This document shows positions 56,334-64,000 of a stretch of DNA of 64,000 nucleotides, one piece after another. This DNA is from Robiginitomaculum sp. (GTDB taxonomy: Bacteria > Pseudomonadota > Alphaproteobacteria > Caulobacterales > Maricaulaceae), in the NCBI GenBank assembly GCA_030949705.1, contig JAUZSF010000015.1, forward strand, positions 1-64,000, given 5' to 3'. The first letter of the stretch is position 1; each line of letters starts with the position of its first letter. Under the pieces are notes generated by a model. That model saw only the letters and a list, made by a program, of their open reading frames with translations, was not told the origin of the DNA and did not search any database. Made by a program: the position numbers and the translations under genes.

Positions 56334-58955
56334 ATGCGCACCGACACGCCACAGCCGATCCGGCTGGCCGATTATGCCCCCTACCCTTTTGCCATCGACA
56401 CCACGGATCTGGAATTCAATCTGGACCCCACGGCCACCAATGTCCGCACTACCTTGAAAGTACGGCGCACCGGAGAGGCTAATGCCCCCATGGTGCTGAA
56501 CGGTGAAAACCTGGAACTGGTCAGCCTTACCCTTGATGGAACGCCGCTTGACGATCATGCTTACGTGCTGGATGAGAAACCCTGACCATAAATGGTCTGC
56601 CCGATGCATTTGAACTGGTGATCGAAACACGCTTTTCCCCCAAGGACAATCGCGCGCTTAGCGGGCTGTATATCTCGGCGGGGCGGTATTGCACCCAGTG
56701 CGAGGCCGAAGGCTTTCGCCGCATTACCTACTATCCCGACCGACCGGATGTGATGAGCCGCTTTACCACGCGGATCGAAGCGCCGCTGGCGGATTTCCCA
56801 ACCCTGCTGTCCAATGGCAATCTGATCAAATCCGGCACCCTGGCCGGCGGACGGCACTTTGCCCACTGGCAGGATCCGTTCCCCAAGCCGGCATATCTTT
56901 TTTGCCCTGGTGGCCGGCGGTTTTGATATGATCGAAGACCACTTCACCACCATGTCCGGGCGGGTCATCCCGTTGCGCATTTATGTGGACCCGGGCGATG
57001 CACCCCGCGCGCTTTATGCCATGGATGCGCTGAAACGTGCCATGAAATGGGATGAAGAGGTGTTTGGCCGCGAATACGATCTGGACCTGTTTATGATCGT
57101 GGCCGTGCGCGATTTCAACTTTGGCGCCATGGAAAACAAGGGCCTGAACATCTTCAATTCGTCCGTTTTGCTGGCCGATGCCGACACCGCCACCGATATG
57201 AATTTTGAACGCATCGAATCGGTGGTCGCCCATGAGTATTTTCACAACTGGACCGGCAATCGCATCACCTGTCGTGACTGGTTCCAGTTGTGCTTAAAAG
57301 AAGGTCTGACCGTGTTTCGCGATCAGGAATTTTCCGCCGATATGCGGGGAAAAGCCATTGCCCGGATCAAGGATGTGATCTCGCTGCGTTCGCGCCAGTT
57401 TCCCGAAGATGCCGGCCCGCTGGCCCATCCGGTACGCCCGGCGAGTTACCTCAAGATCGACAATTTCTATACCGCCACCATTTATGAAAAAGGCGCAGAA
57501 TTGATCCGTATGCTCAAAACCCTGATTGGTGAAGACAACTTCGCCAAGGGCATGGACCATTATTTTGAAACGCTGGATGGCACTGCTGCCACCATTGAAC
57601 AGTTTTTGAACGCCTTTGAGGCCGCCGCAGGCGTGGACCTTGGCGCCTTTCAAAACTGGTACAGCCAGGCCGGCACCCCCCGGGTCAGCGTTCAGGAAGC
57701 CTGGGACGAGGCCAATGGCACCCTGACACTTACCCTGCGCCAGCATACGCCGCCCACCCCGGGCCAGAGCGATAAAAAGCCCCTGCCCATGCCTATCCGT
57801 ACCGGTCTGGTGGGTGAACATGGCCCCCTGCCCATGACTTTGGAGGGTGAGAACGCCCCCGGCCCGGACGAGCGTATTATGGTGCTGGATCGGGCCGAAC
57901 AAAGCTGGGTCTTTACCGGATTGGGCGAGCGGCCACTGGTATCGATCTTGCGCGGCTTTTCCGCCCCGGTGATTTTGGAGCAAAGCCGCCGCCCCGAAGA
58001 TCGCGCCCGTCTGATGACCAGAGACGCCGACCTGTTTCGCCGATGGGAAGAGGCCCAATCCTATGGTCTTGAGGTGCTGCTGGGCCTGACGGCGGACGAG
58101 AATACCAATATAGATCCGGCCTATCTGAACGCCCTTGGCACGCTGGCCGCAGATCGGGCGATCGACCCCGCCTTTGCCGCGCTGGCCATCATCCCCCCAT
58201 CGGAAGCCGATGTGTTGCAATATATGAAACCGGCAGATCCGGGGGCGATCCATGCCGCCCATGAAGGCATATTGACGGCCTTTGCGAAAACGCAAAAAAC
58301 CGCCCTGATGGATGCCTTTGAACGCACTCGGCCAGAGGGGGATTTTACCCCGGATGCAGTGGGGGCCGGGCGGCGCGCCTTGCATAATGCCGCTCTTGGG
58401 ATCCTGGCCCGCTTGGGACCGGAGGAAGGCGGATCATTGGCACAAACCGCCTTTGCCAAGGCCGATAATATGACCGACAGCCTTGGTGCGCTGATGGCGC
58501 TGGACCGTTCCGGATCAGACGCCTTTGATGTGGCGCTGGCGGTGTTTTATGATCGCTGGAAAGATAATCCACTGGTGCTGGACAAATGGTTTGCGGTGCA
58601 GGCCGGCTCGGTCCGGGCCGATGCCATAGACCGGGTGGAGCGTCTGTTGACACACCCCGCCTTCACCCATGACAATCCCAATCGGGTGCGCAGCCTGATT
58701 GGTGCATTTGCCCAAGGTAATCAGGCCGCCTTTCATGCGGCCGATGGACGCGGCTATGCCTTGCTGGCCGAACAGATCAAAATCATTGACCCCAAAAACC
58801 CGGCTCTGGCCGCCCGTTTGCTGGGGGCTTTTGAAAGCTGGCAGCAATTGGAACCATCGCGTTCGGCGCGGGCAAAAAACACCATTGAAAATCTGTTGGG
58901 CACTCCCAATCTATCCCCCAACTCTTATGAAATCATCAGTCGTCAGTTGGGCTGA
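56334..58955 (+). CDS. pepN: Aminopeptidase N (M1); two frameshifts
   Basis: VVAHEYFHNWTGNRITCRDWFQLCLKEGLTVFRDQEFSAD; indels near 56582 (restores DEKPLTINGLPDAFELVIETRFSP) and near 56897 (restores PKPAYLFALVAGGFDMIEDHF). Confidence 0.93.
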
Positions 58956-58969
58956 AAAAAGGAAAACCC

Positions 58970-59428
58970 ATGAGTGGTCATGTACAACGCACCGCCAAAG
59001 TCGGTGAGACCGGCAATGGTCTTTACCAGAATGATATCCAGATTGGGGATCATCACCTCATCGCCGGCGAACCCAGGGAGCTGGGCGGTGATGACAGTGG
59101 CCCCACCCCCATGGAACTGGCCGCGGCCGCGCTGGGGGCCTGTACCACCACCACCTTGCGCATGTATGCCAACCGCAAGGACTGGCCCCTGAAACATATC
59201 AGCGCCACCGTGACCCACAAAAAGGGACCGCGAGAGATTTGTGCCACCGATGACGATGACACCGATCACAAGCCGGGTCTGGTGGATATTTTCACCCGCA
59301 CCATTACGTTGGAAGGTCCCTTAAGCGAAGAACAACGAGAACGTTTATTACAGATTGCCGACAAATGTCCGGTGCACAAAGCCCTGTCGGGCAGTTCCTG
59401 TGTACGGACACTGACGGCGAATGCCTAG
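58970..59428 (+). CDS. OsmC/Ohr family protein
   Basis: GPTPMELAAAALGACTTTTLRMYANRKDWPL; CPVHKALSGS. Confidence 0.9.
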   Translation: MSGHVQRTAKVGETGNGLYQNDIQIGDHHLIAGEPRELGGDDSGPTPMELAAAALGACTTTTLRMYANRKDWPLKHISATVTHKKGPREICATDDDDTDHKPGLVDIFTRTITLEGPLSEEQRERLLQIADKCPVHKALSGSSCVRTLTANA

Positions 59429-59531
59429 CATCTGCATTACTGATCTGTAATAATTTGGTAAGAAACCTGCAAGCCATCGGGGCAGATGTTGCCCGCATCG
59501 AGGTGGCTGGGCAAATTGAAGGATTGTATTG

Positions 59532-61049
59532 ATGAAATTTACCCTTAACCACAGCACCGCGCTGTTCCCTGCTCTCTCCAAAGTTTCCCTTGCCATCGGT
59601 CTGGCTGGCATACTTGCCTTTAGCGGGCCGACGATCGCAACCGCACAACCCCATAAACAAGTCCCCTATGCCGCGGCCCTGGCCCCCGGTGCCCCGGTTT
59701 CCTTTGCCGACCTGATCGAAGAGATCAGCCCGGCCGTGGTCAGCATCAATGTTGAAACCCATGAAGAAATTCCAGATGTACAATTGCCCGAAGGGCTGGA
59801 CCAGTTGCCGGAACAGTTTCGCGACTTTTTCCGCCGTCAGCAGCCGGGCCGCAATGGCCGGCCACGGGCCCGTGAAGGCCGGGCGCTGGGATCCGGTTTT
59901 CTGATTTCCAAGGAAGGTTATGTGGTTACCAATAACCACGTGATTGAACATGCCTCTAAAATCACCGTATCCATGCAGGACGGACGCGAATTTGATGCAG
60001 AACTGGTTGGCAAGGACAAGCTGACCGACCTCGCCGTTTTGAAAATCGAGGATGACAAGGATTTTCCCTTTGTATCCTTTGCCGAAAACATCAATTTGCG
60101 CGTTGGCGACTGGGTCGTGGCCGTGGGCAATCCCTTTGGTCTGGGTGGCACCGCAACGGCGGGTATCGTCTCGGCAACGGGGCGCGAAATTGGCCGCGGG
60201 GCCTATGATTTCATCCAGATTGATGCCTCGATCAACCGCGGCAATTCTGGTGGACCGGCCTTTGACCTGTATGGCAATGTGATCGGCGTAAACTCGCAAA
60301 TTCTGTCACCAACCGGCGGCAATATCGGCATTGGCTTTGCCATTCCGGCCCGTGTTGCCTCCAAAGTAACCAAGGAACTGATCGAAAAAGGCTCGGTCAC
60401 CCGTGGCTATCTGGGTGTGAATATCCAGAGCATTGATCAGGACCTTGCCGACAGCGAAGGCCTGAAAGCCCGCAAAGGGGCTTTGGTGGCCAAGGTCATT
60501 GATGACAGCCCGGCCAAGCGTGCTGGCTTTAAAACCGGCGATATTGTGCTGAAACTGGATGGCAAACCCATCGAAGACAGCCGTGATCTGACCCGCAAGG
60601 TCGGCGAGCTGTTTGTTGGCCACAAGGCCAAATTCCTGATCCTGCGCAATGGCAAGCGCAAAACCCTGACGGTGACCATTGGTAAACGCCCAGATGATCT
60701 GGGGCTAACTGGCGCCCCAACAGCCACCACATCTGATGTGGATGAATTTGGCATGGAATTGGGCAGCCTTTCCCAGGAAGATCGTGATCGTCTGGGCCTG
60801 GAAGAAGACCGCGGCATTCTGGTGGAACGGGTAGAAGCCGGCAAACCTGCCTTCAAGAAAGGCATTCGGGCCGGCAATGCCTTGCTGGCGGCTGGTTCGA
60901 CCGACCTCAATTCCCCGGCGGACTTTGAGCGCGCCGTCAAGGAAGCCCGCAAAGCTGGCCGCAAGGCCATCCGCATTCTGGTGCAGAACCGCAATGGACA
61001 ATTGTTCACGGCCCTGCGTCTGGATCAAAAGAAGTCCAAAAAGGACTAA
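59532..61049 (+). CDS. degP: DegP/DegQ-family periplasmic serine endoprotease (two PDZ)
   Basis: VVTNNHVIEHASKITV; DLAVLKIE; INRGNSGGPAFDLYGNVIGVNSQI; two PDZ regions. Confidence 0.93.
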   Translation: MKFTLNHSTALFPALSKVSLAIGLAGILAFSGPTIATAQPHKQVPYAAALAPGAPVSFADLIEEISPAVVSINVETHEEIPDVQLPEGLDQLPEQFRDFFRRQQPGRNGRPRAREGRALGSGFLISKEGYVVTNNHVIEHASKITVSMQDGREFDAELVGKDKLTDLAVLKIEDDKDFPFVSFAENINLRVGDWVVAVGNPFGLGGTATAGIVSATGREIGRGAYDFIQIDASINRGNSGGPAFDLYGNVIGVNSQILSPTGGNIGIGFAIPARVASKVTKELIEKGSVTRGYLGVNIQSIDQDLADSEGLKARKGALVAKVIDDSPAKRAGFKTGDIVLKLDGKPIEDSRDLTRKVGELFVGHKAKFLILRNGKRKTLTVTIGKRPDDLGLTGAPTATTSDVDEFGMELGSLSQEDRDRLGLEEDRGILVERVEAGKPAFKKGIRAGNALLAAGSTDLNSPADFERAVKEARKAGRKAIRILVQNRNGQLFTALRLDQKKSKKD

Positions 61050-61067
61050 CCATAAAGGCAAAACAGC

Positions 61068-61739
61068 ATGCGAATTCTCATCATAGAAGACGATCTGGAA
61101 GCAGCGCATTATTTGCGCAAAGGCCTCAGCGAATCCGGCCATATCGCCGATCACGCCTCAGATGGTGAAATGGGGCTGGAAATGGCCCGCACCGCCGGAT
61201 ACGACGTTTTGATTGTGGATCGCATGCTGCCGCGCCTGGATGGCCTGACTTTGGTACAAACCCTGCGTGACGAAGGGGAGAAAACCCCGGTTCTCTTCCT
61301 TTCGGCGCTGGGCGAGGTGGATCACCGCATTGAAGGCTTAAAAGCCGGCGGTGATGATTATCTGACCAAGCCGTATGCCTTTGCCGAGCTGCTGGCCCGC
61401 GTAGAGGCCCAGGCCCGCCGCCGCGACCCCGACGCGGTCCAGACCCATCTGAAAGTTGGCGATATGGAAATGGACCTGTTGGCCCGGACCGTAAAGCGGG
61501 CTGGCAAGACCATCCTTCTGCAACCACGCGAATTTCGCCTGCTGGAGTTTTTGATGAAACACGCCGGTCAGGTGGTCACGCGCACCATGTTGCTGGAAAA
61601 GGTATGGGATTATCATTTTGACCCCCAGACCAATGTTATCGACGTGCATGTCTCCCGTCTGCGCAGTAAAATTGACAAGGAATTTGATCGGCCGCTTTTG
61701 CACACCGTTCGCGGTGCAGGCTATCGCTTGCAGGCATGA
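61068..61739 (+). CDS. OmpR/PhoB-family response regulator
   Basis: MRILIIEDDLEAAHYLRKGL; DVLIVDRMLPRLDGL; winged-helix REFRLLEFLMKHAGQVVTR...VHVSRLRSKIDKEF. Confidence 0.95.
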   Translation: MRILIIEDDLEAAHYLRKGLSESGHIADHASDGEMGLEMARTAGYDVLIVDRMLPRLDGLTLVQTLRDEGEKTPVLFLSALGEVDHRIEGLKAGGDDYLTKPYAFAELLARVEAQARRRDPDAVQTHLKVGDMEMDLLARTVKRAGKTILLQPREFRLLEFLMKHAGQVVTRTMLLEKVWDYHFDPQTNVIDVHVSRLRSKIDKEFDRPLLHTVRGAGYRLQA

Positions 61740-61742
61740 TCA

Positions 61743-63186
61743 TTGCGTTCTGATCATAAATTACCGGCTTTCCTGCGAACCTCCACGTTTCGCTACCATA
61801 TTGGCCGCCGCGCTTTTTGCGTTGTCGGCCTTTGCCTTGCTGGCCTTTGTATATGAAAGCACGGCTGGGGTTTTTACACGCCAGACCGATGCCTTGCTGG
61901 CGCGCCAGATTGCCGATTTCAAATCCGCATTTGACCGGGGCGGCATTAATGCGGTGAACAAAATTGTGGTCGAACACAGCACCGGACGCGATCCGTTTTT
62001 GTATGTATTCACCCGGCCGGGTGGAAAATTCGTATCGGGTAACCTTAGCGCCCTGCCCCGCGCCGTTCCCAAACCCGGCAGCAATCGGCGCTTTACCTAC
62101 AAATTCTATAACCCGGACACCGGGGTCAAAGAGACCCACCGGGCACGGGGCAGCCTGATCCGCTTTCCCGGGGATTACATGCTGTTGGTGGCCCGCGATA
62201 CCGAAGAGGAATCGGCCCTGATCAACCGCATATCCCGTGCCGTATGGATTGCCGCGGCGCTGGTGCTGGCCCTGGGGCTTATCTCCGGTGCCCTGATCAG
62301 CCGCCGCTTTGCCGCCCGTCTGGACAGCCTGAACGATGTGGCGCGCGATGTTATGGCCGGGGATTTAAAACGCCGCGCGCCGCGCAATCACACCGGTGAT
62401 GAGCTGGACGAGCTGGCCGCCAATCTGAATGCCATGCTGAGCCAAATTGAACAATTGATGGCGGCCACGCGCCATGCCGGGGATTCCATCGCCCATGACT
62501 TGCGCTCGCCCCTGACCCGCATGCGCAACCGGCTGGAGGCGCAATTACGGGCCGGCGAAAACCTGAATGCCAAAGAAGCCGAAACCGCGCTGCACCGTAC
62601 CCTGGATGATGCGGACGAGCTTCTGCAAACCTTTAATTCTGTACTCCGCATTGCCCGCCTTGAGGCCGGAGAACAACGCGAAAACTACAGCCGCATGGAC
62701 CCGGCGCCACTGTTGCACGACATGGCGGAAATGTTTGAGCCAGTTGCCGAAGACACCGGCCTGGTGTTCGAATCCGAAATCGAAGAGGGGTTGTTCATAC
62801 GCGCCGATCAGGGCCTGTTGGCCCAGGCCCTTTCCAACATCATTGACAATGCCCTGAAATACACCCCGGCGGGGGGCGCGGTGGTCCTGCGCCTGTGCAA
62901 ATTACGCGATGGCCGGGTTTCCATTTCGGTTACCGATACCGGACCGGGGGTCCCCGAAAACAAGCGTGAAGCCATTTTCAAACGTTTTGTCCGCCTCGAA
63001 GAAAGCCGTACCCAGGCCGGCAGCGGTCTGGGCCTGGCCTTGGTTTCCGCCGTGGCCAAGGCCCATGGGGCCGAACTGGTCATCAGTGACGGGGCCGGCG
63101 TCGGCAAAGAAGGTGGTCCGGGTTTGCACATCGCCCTGATCTTCCCACCGGTGCGCGAACGCAAAACCAAGGCGACCGAGGCATAG
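61743..63186 (+). CDS. Sensor histidine kinase (HAMP, HisKA, HATPase); possible frameshift near its N-terminus
   Basis: GDSIAHDLRSPLTRMRNRLEAQL H-box; NIIDNALKYTPAGGAV; TTG start at 61743 gives MRSDHKLPAFLRTSTFRYH... in a different frame from the downstream TM1. Confidence 0.88.
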
Positions 63187-63267
63187 CGCAAAATTGCATC
63201 AAATGCATAAGTCCTGATCCTAATCTGTGACCTCCCCCTTTCCCCGCCCCTATTGTTCAGGCAATTT

Positions 63268-64000
63268 ATGGTGGTGAATCACCGACCATTCAGCACCCGG
63301 CTATCCGTCCCCTTTGCACATGTGTGTGATCTGGCGGCAAGACATGCGCCATATTTGCGCGAAAACATGAAACGCCGTGCGGCGACCATAAAGACACTGG
63401 AACACACCGCCCCCGAAACCCTGACCGCCCAGATTATCGAAACAACCCGCCTGGCCGCCCAGAACACCGCCCCTGAAACGCTGGACAAGGCCCTGCGGCT
63501 TGCCAAGGCCGATATACACCTGATCTGCGCGCTTTCTGATATTGGGGGCATTTGGTCACTGGAGGAAGTCACCGCCCAGCTCAGCGCCTTTGCCGATGCG
63601 GCCATGCAGGCCGCCTTGTGGGGGGCGGCCGCCCAGGAGCTGTCGGCGCGCGGCCAAATGCCGCCCCTGCGTGAAGAGGCGCAAACCGGCCCCCTGCCAG
63701 GGCTGTTTATCATTGCCATGGGCAAGTATGGCGCGGGCGAACTGAACTATTCTTCGGATGTGGATTTCACCATTTTTTTTGATCCTGCCAGTGCCAAAGA
63801 CTGGTTGGGCAAGGCCCCGGCGCGTCTTACCTCGCGGCTGGTGCGCCGTCTGGTACAAAGCATGGGGGCGGTGACCGAGGATGGCTATGTGTTTCGGACC
63901 GATATGCGCCTGCGCCCGGATCCGGGCTCGACCAACCCGGTGGTATCGACCCCCGGTGCCCTGATTTATTATGAAACCGTTGGCCAGAACTGGGAACGGG
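63268..64000 (+). CDS. glnE: Glutamine-synthetase adenylyltransferase, N-terminal part, truncated by window end
   Basis: IIAMGKYGAGELNYSSDVDFTIFFDP...VFRTDMRLRPDPGSTNPVVSTPGALIYYETVGQNWER; no stop before window end. Confidence 0.9.
   Translation, partial: MVVNHRPFSTRLSVPFAHVCDLAARHAPYLRENMKRRAATIKTLEHTAPETLTAQIIETTRLAAQNTAPETLDKALRLAKADIHLICALSDIGGIWSLEEVTAQLSAFADAAMQAALWGAAAQELSARGQMPPLREEAQTGPLPGLFIIAMGKYGAGELNYSSDVDFTIFFDPASAKDWLGKAPARLTSRLVRRLVQSMGAVTEDGYVFRTDMRLRPDPGSTNPVVSTPGALIYYETVGQNWER

Noticed and set aside
1-64000. CRISPR array, prophage, transposase, tRNA or rRNA genes
   Set aside because: Looked for regularly spaced direct repeats, phage/transposase motifs and tRNA/rRNA cores by eye; none seen, though short tRNAs could be missed without a covariance search

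Overview
Single-contig bacterial chromosomal window, probably an alphaproteobacterium judged from gene content (an inference only). I found no rRNA, tRNA, CRISPR array, prophage or IS element. Blocks from left to right: (1) 0.9-16 kb, minus strand: a sulfur-oxidation-type locus with DsrE2-like and TusA-like sulfur carriers, a FadL-like outer-membrane protein, two tandem SLC13/DASS permeases, a universal stress protein, SoeABC-like molybdoenzyme, porin, PstS-like protein and an MCP. (2) 16-21 kb, plus strand: glycerate kinase, DUF885 lipoprotein and a third DASS permease. (3) 21.5-24 kb: a sulfatase plus a lipobox-bearing formylglycine-generating enzyme. (4) 24-29 kb, the most unusual region: five exported or membrane proteins, each joined to the next by a 4-nt ATGA overlap. 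They include an unannotated 26-aa membrane peptide and a 769-aa exported protein with a PT-TG-like segment and a C-terminal region resembling the anthrax edema factor/CyaA/ExoY cyclase core. (5) 29-39.7 kb: a contiguous nine-gene ilv/leu superoperon preceded by an Ile/Leu/Val-rich leader peptide and a terminator/antiterminator, i.e. a classical attenuator. (6) 39.9-45 kb: SSS symporter, argC, bifunctional NAGS/K and an argE-like deacetylase. (7) 45-64 kb: M16, M20, M2 and M1 peptidases, hybrid kinase, gltX, PPi-type phosphofructokinase, OsmC, DegP, a two-component pair and glnE (truncated by the window). At least 12 one-nucleotide frameshifts, most in homopolymers, split otherwise intact genes. 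These look like sequencing errors and must be corrected before annotating.
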